Source: Candidatus Competibacteraceae bacterium
GTDB taxonomy: Bacteria > Pseudomonadota > Gammaproteobacteria > Competibacterales > Competibacteraceae
DNA: 8,483 bases
NCBI GenBank assembly: GCA_003527885.1
Contig: DPWB01000172.1
Coordinates: forward strand, 1-8,483
Direction: 5' to 3'
Below the pieces are notes generated by a model. It had not been told where the DNA came from, made no database searches, and saw only the letters and a program-made list of their open reading frames with translations. Made by a program: the position numbers and the translations under genes. This document shows positions 1 to 5,935 of the stretch, one piece after another (the first letter of the stretch is position 1; each line of letters starts with the position of its first letter).

Positions 1-489
1 GCCATCGGCGTCGATCCCGGTTCCGATGATCTGGCCGGCTTGCGCTACGGCCGGGTCTGCATTCTGGCCGACGCCGATTCCGACGGTCTGCACATCGCCA
101 CGTTGCTGTGCGCGCTGTTCGTGCGTCACTTCCGACCGCTGGTGGAAGCCGGCCACGTTCACGTCGCCATGCCGCCGCTGTTTCGGATCGATGTCGGTAA
201 GGAAATCTTCTACGCGCTGGACGAGGCCGAAAAACAGGGCATTCTGGATCGGATCGCCGCCGAAAAGAAAAAAGGCAAGATCAACGTCACCCGTTTCAAG
301 GGTTTGGGCGAGATGAACCCGCTGCAACTGCGGGAGACGACGATGGACCCCGCGACTCGTCGGCTAGTGCAACTGACGCTGGAAACCGGCGACGATACTT
401 TGGTGTTGATGGATATGCTGCTGGCCAAGAAGCGTGCGGGCGACCGTAAAAATTGGCTGGAGGAAAAGGGTAATCTGGCGGAGGTGTAA
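1..489 (+). CDS. parE: DNA topoisomerase IV subunit B, C-terminal part (5' truncated by window edge)
   Basis: ParE is the ATPase subunit of topoisomerase IV, which with ParC decatenates and relaxes daughter chromosomes. Reading frame 1 is open from the first base and gives the last 162 residues, about a quarter of a ParE of roughly 630 residues. The start and the ATPase domain lie outside the window. Residues 23-31 (ADADSDGLH) are the metal-binding DxDxD part of the TOPRIM domain, with aspartates at 24, 26 and 28. The conserved RFKGLGEMNP block follows at about residues 95-104, then MDMLLAKKR and a C-terminal NWLEEKGNLAEV. Details such as HIATLLCALFVRHFRPLV and the tail match E. coli ParE rather than GyrB, which carries a large insert in this part in gammaproteobacteria. 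The stop TAA is only 7 bases from the end of the convergent PhyH gene. Confidence 0.97.
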   Translation, partial: AIGVDPGSDDLAGLRYGRVCILADADSDGLHIATLLCALFVRHFRPLVEAGHVHVAMPPLFRIDVGKEIFYALDEAEKQGILDRIAAEKKKGKINVTRFKGLGEMNPLQLRETTMDPATRRLVQLTLETGDDTLVLMDMLLAKKRAGDRKNWLEEKGNLAEV

Positions 490-491
490 AA

Positions 492-510
492 GGTGCTCAG
501 GCGCTATTTT
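492..510 (+). terminator. weak candidate intrinsic terminator after parE
   Basis: Directly after the parE stop, GGTGC and GCGCT can pair as a 5-bp stem (two G-U pairs) around a TCAG loop, followed by the T-rich run TATTTT. The stem is short and the element overlaps the last codons of the convergent PhyH gene. The position fits a parE terminator, but the structure alone is weak support. Confidence 0.25.
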
Positions 511-1264
511 GAATGAATAGAAGAAAGGCGTCTCTATTCGCTAGCGACAGCGTTTCATCAGCCTGAAAACGCAGGCTGGATCCGGCAATACCAAACTGAA
601 TTACGAGCACGTCACGATCTTGAGCGCTGCGATTCGGCGCTCCACCATGAACGAGCTTTGAATGAACGACCAAGGCCGCGCCTGGGTTGACTGAAGGATA
701 AAAGATATCTTCAGGCTCGGGTTCGGACGGAGGCTGGTTTGACCTGAACGAATTGCCAAGATGAGATTTGGGTACGAGGGCGGTTCCGCCATTCGCTTGC
801 GTCATCCGCTGTAACGGCAACAAAAATCGGATCATGCGATCATCGGTAGGGACAAAATAAGTGTTGTCGCAATCGCGATGCCAGCCGAGCGCGGGACCAT
901 AATGAGCGGGTTTGCGGGTGAGGTTTGAAAAATGGAAGACTGCGGCGGATTCGGCGCAATCCAGAAGGTGCGTGGCGGCCGACCACAGCTTTCGGGTTGC
1001 GAACACCTGAAAGAAGCGGTGATCCAGCGCCATCAGGTTGCCGATGAGGTAGGGTTCAAACGCCAAACGCTCGAAATTGACGCCGGGATTGCGGTACGGC
1101 TTCCGTTCTGTAATCGCTCCGATGCTCAGACCTTCGGCCAAAACATCTGGATCTTGCCGGCGAAAGAGGTCAATCAGATCCGCAGTCGCCTCACGCGCCA
1201 AAGCCAGTTGTTCGGAGTCGAGTAATTCCTCAACGACTTCAAATCCTTGTGCCAAAAAAGTCAT
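497..1264 (-). CDS. phytanoyl-CoA dioxygenase (PhyH) family protein
   Basis: A 255-residue protein of the PhyH superfamily of Fe(II)/2-oxoglutarate-dependent oxygenases, which hydroxylate small-molecule substrates. The substrate cannot be read from the sequence. Visible signatures are an N-terminal GFEVVEELLDSEQL block; the iron-binding HxD at His129/Asp131 (GWHRDCD); the TALVPKSH block at 161-168, typical of PhyH; the distal iron ligand His206 (LVHGGAPNRS); and Arg217, 11 residues later, the same spacing as the 2-oxoglutarate arginine in human phytanoyl-CoA hydroxylase. The catalytic set is complete, so the enzyme should be active. The ATG start has only a weak ribosome site (AGG about 9 bases upstream). 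It is the last gene of the leftward HAD-pip-dtd cluster, 49 bases after dtd. Sample lines have 52-57% GC against about 67% in pip, which suggests later acquisition or weaker codon selection. Confidence 0.85.
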   Translation of the reverse strand: MTFLAQGFEVVEELLDSEQLALAREATADLIDLFRRQDPDVLAEGLSIGAITERKPYRNPGVNFERLAFEPYLIGNLMALDHRFFQVFATRKLWSAATHLLDCAESAAVFHFSNLTRKPAHYGPALGWHRDCDNTYFVPTDDRMIRFLLPLQRMTQANGGTALVPKSHLGNSFRSNQPPSEPEPEDIFYPSVNPGAALVVHSKLVHGGAPNRSAQDRDVLVIQFGIAGSSLRFQADETLSLANRDAFLLFIQNSA

Positions 1265-1281
1265 GAGCTTGCCTAAAATCC

Positions 1282-1294
1282 TCTGATGCTCAGA
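1282..1294 (-). other. small hairpin between dtd and the PhyH gene
   Basis: TCTGA and TCAGA form a 5-bp stem with a 3-base loop, followed on the minus strand by GGATTTTAGG and then the PhyH start. It could be a weak attenuating structure or chance. The short T run is interrupted, so it is not a convincing terminator. Confidence 0.2.
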
Positions 1295-1313
1295 TGTTTG
1301 GCGCGAGACGCAT

Positions 1314-1766
1314 TCAAGCTTCGGCGGGCAGGCTACGCAACCAAAACGTTACCGGCCCATCGTTGGTCAAGCTTACCTGCATGTGCGCGCCGAAGCGGCC
1401 GGCAGCGACCGGCGTATGTTGCTGGCGGGCTTGCGTGAGGAGATAGCCGAACAGCCGCTCGCCTTCGTCGGGCGGCGCGGCGGGTGTAAAACTGGGGCGC
1501 ATTCCCTTGCGGGTGTCCGCCGCCAGCGTAAATTGCGGGACCAGCAGCAATCCGCCCTCGATCTCCCGCAGCGAGCGGTTCATCCTGCCTTCCGCGTCGG
1601 CAAAAATCCGATAGCCCAGCAAACGTTCCAGCAGCCGGTTGGCCTGCGCTTCGGTATCACCGCGCTCGACCCCAATCAACACCAGCAAGCCTGCGTCAAT
1701 AGCGGCAACCGTCTCGCCATCGACCTCGACCCGCGCGGCGCTGACCCGTTGCAACAAGCCGATCAT
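1314..1766 (-). CDS. dtd: D-aminoacyl-tRNA deacylase (D-Tyr-tRNA deacylase)
   Basis: Dtd hydrolyses D-amino acids, and mischarged glycine, from tRNA in the cytoplasm, which protects translation from D-residues. The 150-residue product has the usual family length (E. coli 145). It begins [17 protein letters not shown], matching the E. coli start MIALIQRV. The adenosine/substrate pocket motif is at 77-80 and the cross-subunit Gly-cisPro motif at Gly137-Pro138 (NDGPVTFWL), in the same positions as E. coli. The first pocket motif reads PQFT instead of the common SQFT. I chose the ATG at 1766 because the frame extension upstream (to 1877) lies inside pip and has no family similarity. This ATG overlaps the pip stop as ATGA, which implies translational coupling. 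A pip-dtd pair also occurs in Pseudomonas. Confidence 0.96.
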   Translation of the reverse strand: MIGLLQRVSAARVEVDGETVAAIDAGLLVLIGVERGDTEAQANRLLERLLGYRIFADAEGRMNRSLREIEGGLLLVPQFTLAADTRKGMRPSFTPAAPPDEGERLFGYLLTQARQQHTPVAAGRFGAHMQVSLTNDGPVTFWLRSLPAEA

Positions 1767-2713
1767 TTGAAGCGGTCGGCGAAGCTTTGGGTGGCGGTAA
1801 TCAGCGCATCCACGATCCCCGGCTCGCTGGCGGCGTGGCCGGCGGGCGTCACAATCCGAATTTCCGATTCCGGCCAAGCGTGGTGGAGCGCCCAGGCGTT
1901 ATCGAGCGGGCAAACCACATCGTAGCGGCCGTGGACGATCACCCCAGGAATGCCGCTCAATCGACCGGCATCGCGTAGCAGTTGGTCAGGCTCCATGAAA
2001 CAGTGGTTGACGAAATAATGGCACTCGATCCGCGCTAGGCTCAGCGCCATTTTCGCCTCGCCGAAGTGTTCGACCACGCTGGCATTGCTTTCCAGGGTCA
2101 AGGTGGAACCTTCCCACACCGACCACGCCTTGGCGGCCCGCAGCCGTTCCAACTCGTTGGAACCGGTCAACCGCCGATAATAGGCGTTCACCATATCCTC
2201 TCGCTCCGCCGCCGGGATCGGGGCCAGGAAATGCTCCCACAGATCGGGAAACAGCCGGTTGGCCCCGGCCTGATAGAACCAGTGGATATCCTCGTCCCGA
2301 CACAGAAAGATGCCGCGCAGGATCAGGCCCAGCACCCGTCCGGGATGGGTTTCGGCATAGGCCAGCGCCAGCGTCGAACCCCAGGAACCGCCGAACACCA
2401 CCCAGCGGTCAATGCCCAGGTGTTCGCGCAATTTCTCGATGTCGGCGATCAGATACCAGAGGGTGTTATCGCGTAATTCGGCGTGGGGCGTGGACTGGCC
2501 TGCGCCGCGCTGGTCGAACAGCACGATGCGATAGCGTTCCGGGTCAAAGAACCGCCGGTGCATCGGCTCGCAACCCGCGCCCGGCCCGCCGTGCAGGAAC
2601 AGCACCGGCAACCCGTTCGGAGTGCCGCATTCCTCGACATGCAAGCCGTGCAAATCGTCCACGGGAAACTGAAAGGTGGAATAGGGTTTGATATCGGGGA
2701 AAAGCACGCGCAT
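1763..2713 (-). CDS. pip: prolyl aminopeptidase (proline iminopeptidase), family S33
   Basis: A cytoplasmic alpha/beta-hydrolase that removes N-terminal proline from peptides. The 316-residue product has the usual length. Visible features are the oxyanion-hole motif HGGPGAG (41-47), DQRGAGQS (67-74), the nucleophile elbow GGSWGS with Ser110, Asp265 in HGRYD and His293 in AGHAASEP, so the catalytic triad is complete. The insert at about 138-240 (cap region) carries the family's WFYQAGA and [10 protein letters not shown] patterns. A TTG at 2740 would add nine residues. I prefer the ATG at 2713 because GGAG stands five bases before it and homologues start near this point. It follows the HAD gene after 89 bases and is coupled to dtd by the ATGA overlap. 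Confidence 0.95.
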   Translation of the reverse strand: MRVLFPDIKPYSTFQFPVDDLHGLHVEECGTPNGLPVLFLHGGPGAGCEPMHRRFFDPERYRIVLFDQRGAGQSTPHAELRDNTLWYLIADIEKLREHLGIDRWVVFGGSWGSTLALAYAETHPGRVLGLILRGIFLCRDEDIHWFYQAGANRLFPDLWEHFLAPIPAAEREDMVNAYYRRLTGSNELERLRAAKAWSVWEGSTLTLESNASVVEHFGEAKMALSLARIECHYFVNHCFMEPDQLLRDAGRLSGIPGVIVHGRYDVVCPLDNAWALHHAWPESEIRIVTPAGHAASEPGIVDALITATQSFADRFK

Positions 2714-2802
2714 GGCAACTCCAAAAGCGGTACGGGTCAAAAAGCGGGGCGGATAGAGGATTTTACGCGCAATGGGCGACGGGCCGAGAGCGACCGCGCC
2801 TT

Positions 2803-3555
2803 TCAGAGAATGTAGTCCACCACGGCGTCGAGATTGTCGAACACCCGCCCGCCCAGTGGTTCGACCTTGGATTCGTCACCGTGACGGTATTTACCGGTCC
2901 GCACCAGCACCCCGCGCAACCCGGCCGCCAGCGCACCGCAGACATCCATCTCGGCGTCGTCTCCGACCATCACCACGTCTTGCGGCGGGAGGTCCAAACT
3001 GTTGACGGCGGCCAGGAAAAACACCGCAGCCGGCTTGCCCAAAACCACCGCTTCCAGTTCGGCGGCGTATTCCAGCGCCGCAACGAAGGGCCCGACATCC
3101 AGATTCAAGCCGCTGGAGTCGCGAAAATAACGGTTGCATCCCATCGCCAGCAGCGGCAGGCCCTCCAACAGCAACCGAAAACACCGGTTGAGGGCCTGGT
3201 AATCGAATCCCGCTCCGGCATCGCCGATCAACACCACGTCCGGCGGCGGGCCGAGCAGGTCGGCGAATTCGCTCTGGATATTCGGGTGCACCAGCAAATG
3301 GGGCGTCAGCTCGCGGGCGATCAGATAATTGCGGGCGGCCACCACGGGGGTGAACAGGTGCTGGGTCGAAACTTCCAGGCCCATCGCTTCCAGGCTGTTG
3401 ACAATCGCGCCGCGAGTCATCCGGGTGCTGTTGGTGATGAAACGCATCGGAATGCCGGCGGCGCGCAAGCTGAGCAACGCTTCGCGGGAGCCGGGCAGGG
3501 GATAGCCGCCGACGAACAGCACGCCTTCCAGATCGAATAAAACACCGTGGATCAT
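2803..3555 (-). CDS. HAD superfamily class IIA phosphatase, LHPP-like (TIGR01458 type)
   Basis: A 250-residue haloacid-dehalogenase phosphatase with a C2 cap. It resembles the group that includes mammalian LHPP (phospholysine/phosphohistidine/pyrophosphate phosphatase) and the NagD relatives; the true substrate is unknown. Motif I is FDLEGVL with nucleophile Asp8. Motif II is ITNST (Thr41), motif III Lys174 (GKP) and motif IV GDD (198-200) with Asp204 after it. The blocks SGLNLDVGPFVAALEYA (148-164) and VRTGKYR (218-224) closely parallel human LHPP. Motif I has Glu10 where most HAD phosphatases have a second aspartate (general acid); human LHPP also lacks that aspartate. GAGGATAAAG before the ATG supplies a good ribosome site. 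It is probably the first gene of the leftward HAD-pip-dtd-PhyH cluster. Confidence 0.9.
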   Translation of the reverse strand: MIHGVLFDLEGVLFVGGYPLPGSREALLSLRAAGIPMRFITNSTRMTRGAIVNSLEAMGLEVSTQHLFTPVVAARNYLIARELTPHLLVHPNIQSEFADLLGPPPDVVLIGDAGAGFDYQALNRCFRLLLEGLPLLAMGCNRYFRDSSGLNLDVGPFVAALEYAAELEAVVLGKPAAVFFLAAVNSLDLPPQDVVMVGDDAEMDVCGALAAGLRGVLVRTGKYRHGDESKVEPLGGRVFDNLDAVVDYIL

Positions 3556-3602
3556 CTTTATCCTCGCCGATTCGCCTGGAACCGCATTGAGGCTCGATCA
3601 TC

Positions 3603-3623
3603 GGGTAGCCGGCTGGACTACCC
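3603..3623. repeat. GGGTAG/CTACCC hairpin in the hemH-HAD intergenic region
   Basis: GGGTAG at 3603-3608 and CTACCC at 3618-3623 form a perfect 6-bp stem with a 9-base loop. It lies in the 5' leader expected for the HAD transcript and abuts one arm of the larger 12-bp inverted repeat. No T run follows on the minus strand, so it does not look like a terminator. Confidence 0.4.
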
Positions 3624-3741
3624 TCGCTCCAGTCAGTATAGAAGGCGCTTTGCCAAAGAAAGCGGAGATTTCACCCGGCGGCGCTGGGGCGATGGGCCGC
3701 GCTGGAAGCTGCCTGATACCGGGTTTGCGTGACTGGAGCGA
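3624..3741. repeat. 12-bp perfect inverted repeat enclosing nested stems
   Basis: TCGCTCCAGTCA at 3624-3635 is repeated in exact inverted form (TGACTGGAGCGA) at 3730-3741, with 94 bases between the arms. Inside lie two more complementary pairs: CGCTTT/AAAGCG at 3646-3651 and 3659-3664, and ACCCGG/CCGGGT at 3673-3678 and 3719-3724. All three are mutually compatible, so the 118 bases can fold as a closed multi-branch structure. The region lies between the hemH stop and the HAD start and encodes no recognisable protein. It could be a small dispersed repeat, a structured leader or an operator pair. No direct target repeat was seen around it. Confidence 0.5.
3635..3640 (-). promoter_or_regulatory. 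candidate -10 box for the HAD-pip-dtd cluster
   Basis: On the minus strand this reads TATACT, five of six bases of the sigma-70 -10 consensus. It is about 80 bases upstream of the HAD start and overlaps by one base the proximal arm of the 12-bp inverted repeat, which would place the transcription start in that arm. No good -35 box is visible at 16-18 bases (GCTTTC at 17), so an activator or a weak promoter would be expected if it is real. Confidence 0.35.
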
Positions 3742-3752
3742 CCCCGAATGAT

Positions 3753-4856
3753 TTAGGCGTCCGCCCCCAGGGCCAACGCCCGCTGGCGGCGGGTCGCGCG
3801 CTCCGCCGCGGCGAGTTCGGCGGCGCAAGCGGCGGCGAATTCGGGCCAGCCGGCCGCGTGGCGTCCGATCAACTCGACCAGAAACCCGATGTGGGCCGGG
3901 CTGTCGTTCAACGCGGGCAGATAACGGAAACGTTCGCCGCCGGCATCCAGGAAAATCCGCCGGTTTTCGATGGCGATTTCCTCCAGGGTCTCCAGACAGT
4001 CGGCGGCGAAGCCGGGGCAGACCACATCCACGCTTTTAACGCCGGCTTTAGCCCAGTCGGCCAGCAGCGCGCTGGTGTAGGGTTGCAGCCATTCGGCGCG
4101 GCCGAAGCGCGACTGAAAGGCGATGGCCCAGTGTTCGGCAGGTAGCTCCAGCCGCTCGGCCAGCAGTCGAGCGGTTTTCTGGCAGTGACAGTGATAAGGA
4201 TCGCCGGCCAGCAGGTTGCGTTTGGGCAACCCGTGAAAGGAGAACAGCAACCGTTCGCCCGGTTGCTCGCGTCGGGCGGCGCGAATGCTGTCCGCCAGCG
4301 TGTCCACGTAACCGGCTTCGTCGTGGTAGTGATTGATGAAGCGCAATTCCGGCAGCCAGCGCCAGGTCCGCAGCTCGGCGGCGACCGCATCGAAGGTCGA
4401 GGCGGTGGTGGCGGCGGAATATTGCGGGTACAGCGGTAACACCAACAAACGCCGCGCGCCGGCGTCCCGCAGCGCCGCCAGCGCCGCCGCGATGGACGGG
4501 TTGCCGTAGCGCATTCCCAACGCCACCCGCACCGGGCCGGAGTAACGCTCCGCCAACGCGGTCATGATCGCCGCTTGCTGCCGCTGGCTGATGGCCAGCA
4601 GCGGTGAGCCGTCCGGCGTCCAGATCGCCCGATATTTGCGCGCCGATTGGGCGGGCCGCAGCCGCAGGATGACGCCGTGCAGGATCAGCCACCACGGCAG
4701 GCGGGGAATTTCCACCACCCGCGCATCCCACAGGAATTCCGCCAGATAGCGGCGTAGCGCCGCAGGCGTGGCGGCGTCGGGCGTGCCGAGGTTGACCAGC
4801 AGTACGCCGGTGCAGGCGGCTTGATCGTGCGTGAAGGGTGGTGCGGTCGGTTTCAT
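3753..4856 (-). CDS. hemH: ferrochelatase
   Basis: HemH inserts Fe(II) into protoporphyrin IX, the last step of protohaem synthesis. The product has 367 residues, somewhat longer than E. coli HemH (320), because of a short N-terminal lead and an Ala/Arg-rich C-terminal tail (about 340-367). Signatures in order: GVLLVNLGTP (17-26), GSPLLAIS (83-90), ALGMRYGNPS (112-121), LPLYPQYSAATTAS (140-153), the metal-site His208 in FSFHGLPKR, YHCHCQKTARLLAE (221-234), FQSRFGRAEWL (247-257) and CPGFAADCLETLEEI (280-294), which carries the catalytic glutamate. I see no C-terminal cysteine cluster for an iron-sulfur centre. The ATG has AGGA about 11 bases upstream, a long spacing. The gene stands alone: 197 bases separate it from the HAD gene downstream, and it diverges from the dehydrogenase gene. 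Confidence 0.97.
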   Translation of the reverse strand: MKPTAPPFTHDQAACTGVLLVNLGTPDAATPAALRRYLAEFLWDARVVEIPRLPWWLILHGVILRLRPAQSARKYRAIWTPDGSPLLAISQRQQAAIMTALAERYSGPVRVALGMRYGNPSIAAALAALRDAGARRLLVLPLYPQYSAATTASTFDAVAAELRTWRWLPELRFINHYHDEAGYVDTLADSIRAARREQPGERLLFSFHGLPKRNLLAGDPYHCHCQKTARLLAERLELPAEHWAIAFQSRFGRAEWLQPYTSALLADWAKAGVKSVDVVCPGFAADCLETLEEIAIENRRIFLDAGGERFRYLPALNDSPAHIGFLVELIGRHAAGWPEFAAACAAELAAAERATRRQRALALGADA

Positions 4857-4900
4857 GGGCGGCGCTTTCCTGTCGGTGGTACGCTAATTTAAGCGCATTG

Positions 4901-4919
4901 AGCCGGCTAAAGCCCGGCT
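4901..4919. repeat. inverted repeat in the hemH / dehydrogenase divergent region
   Basis: AGCCGG (4901-4906) and CCGGCT (4914-4919) form a 6-bp GC-rich stem around seven bases. It covers the place where a -35 box for the TATAAT at 4935 would lie, so it could be an operator. The shared location between two divergent genes is suggestive, but no known regulator site was recognised. Confidence 0.3.
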
Positions 4920-4934
4920 GAGGGCATTGCTGCC

Positions 4935-4940
4935 TATAAT
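4935..4940 (+). promoter_or_regulatory. consensus -10 box for the D-2-hydroxyacid dehydrogenase gene
   Basis: A perfect TATAAT stands 32 bases before the preferred ATG, which would give a 5' leader of roughly 25 bases. The expected -35 position (about 4912-4917, GCCCGG) has no consensus. The promoter therefore rests on its -10 element alone and may need an activator. Confidence 0.55.
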
Positions 4941-4972
4941 GGGAAGAATCATTGCGCGGAGGTTCATGGCTC

Positions 4973-5932
4973 ATGCGGGGTGTTTTTCTCGATCGGGATT
5001 CACTGGATTGCGGCGATCTGGATTTCGGCGGCCTTGAGGGTATTCTGCCCGATTTGACCTATTATCCGGCCACCGCACCCGAGCAGGTCGCGGCGCGGAT
5101 CGCGGACGCCGAGATTGTCATCAGCAACAAGGTGATGCTCGATGCCGCCGCGCTCCAGCACGCCCGGCGCTTGCGGCTGATCTGCGTCGCCGCCACCGGC
5201 GTCAACAACGTGGATCTGGAAGCGGCGGCGAAGGCGGGAATCACGGTTTGCAACTGTCGGGGCTACGGCGTGGCGTCGGTGGTCCAACATGTTTTCGCGC
5301 TGCTCTTGGCGCTGTACACGCATCTGCCCGACTACCGGCAAGCGGTGCGCGCCGGTCGCTGGCAGCACGCCCGCCAGTTTTGCCTGCTGGATTATCCGGT
5401 TCGGGAACTGGCCGACAAGACGCTCGGCATCGTCGGTTACGGTCAGTTGGGTCAAGGGGTGGCGCGGGTGGCCGAGGCTTTCGGAATGCGGGTGTTGCTG
5501 GCGCAGCGGCCGGGTACGGTGGAGCCGGAGGAAGCGGGGCGGATCCCGCTGCCGATCCTGTTGCCGCAGGTCGACGTGCTCAGCCTGCACTGCCCGCTGA
5601 CCCCGGACACCCGAGGCCTGATCGGCCCGTGGGAGCTGGCGCTGATGAAACGCGACGCGGTTCTGATCAATACTGCGCGCGGCGGTTTGGTGGACGAGGC
5701 GATGCTGGCCGATGCGCTGCGCAAGGGGGCGCTGGGTGGCGCGGGCGTGGACGTGCTCAGCCTGGAGCCGCCGGTGGACGGCAATCCGCTGCTGGCGGCC
5801 GACATCCCCAACCTGATCGTCACCCCGCACAGCGCCTGGGGTAGCCGCGAAGCCCGCCAGCGGCTGGTCGGGCAACTGGCGCAAAACATCCAGGGGTTTT
5901 TCGGCGGCGAGCCGGTGCGGGTGGTGGGGTGA
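4973..5932 (+). CDS. D-2-hydroxyacid dehydrogenase (glycerate dehydrogenase/hydroxypyruvate reductase-like)
   Basis: An NAD(P)-dependent oxidoreductase of the D-isomer-specific 2-hydroxyacid dehydrogenase family, 319 residues. It probably interconverts a 2-oxo acid such as hydroxypyruvate or glyoxylate with its D-hydroxy acid. The N-terminal catalytic half carries NKVMLDAAAL and VAATGVNNVDLEAA. The Rossmann motif is GYGQLG at 155-160. The catalytic residues are Arg236 (NTARGGLVDE), Glu265 (LSLEPP) and His286 (TPHSAWGSREARQRL). The last block and overall pattern resemble HprA-type glycerate dehydrogenases of pseudomonads. I chose the ATG at 4973, with GGAGG ten bases upstream, over the in-frame TTG at 4952, because the TTG would place the ribosome site inside the gene and family members begin MRxVFLD. 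It ends three bases before the stop of the convergent zapE. Exact substrate is uncertain. Confidence 0.92.
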   Translation: MRGVFLDRDSLDCGDLDFGGLEGILPDLTYYPATAPEQVAARIADAEIVISNKVMLDAAALQHARRLRLICVAATGVNNVDLEAAAKAGITVCNCRGYGVASVVQHVFALLLALYTHLPDYRQAVRAGRWQHARQFCLLDYPVRELADKTLGIVGYGQLGQGVARVAEAFGMRVLLAQRPGTVEPEEAGRIPLPILLPQVDVLSLHCPLTPDTRGLIGPWELALMKRDAVLINTARGGLVDEAMLADALRKGALGGAGVDVLSLEPPVDGNPLLAADIPNLIVTPHSAWGSREARQRLVGQLAQNIQGFFGGEPVRVVG

Positions 5933-5935
5933 CGC

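Noticed and set aside
1767..1877. N-terminal extension of dtd to an upstream start
   Set aside because: The extra 37 residues lie inside pip, are Arg/Pro-rich and match no Dtd; the ATG at 1766 gives the normal length and an ATGA overlap.
2714..2740. TTG start for pip nine codons upstream
   Set aside because: The ATG at 2713 has GGAG five bases before it and fits the usual family start.
3547..3732. A 61-codon plus-strand frame in the hemH-HAD intergenic region
   Set aside because: It is Arg-rich and without homologue pattern, and its bases are better explained by the inverted repeats there.
4952..4972. TTG start for the dehydrogenase seven codons upstream
   Set aside because: It would put the GGAGG ribosome site inside the coding region; the ATG at 4973 has that site ten bases upstream.
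5000..5884. A 294-codon minus-strand open frame opposite the dehydrogenase gene
   Set aside because: It mirrors the codon pattern of the real gene, has no recognisable motif and no ribosome site; the plus-strand frame has all catalytic residues.
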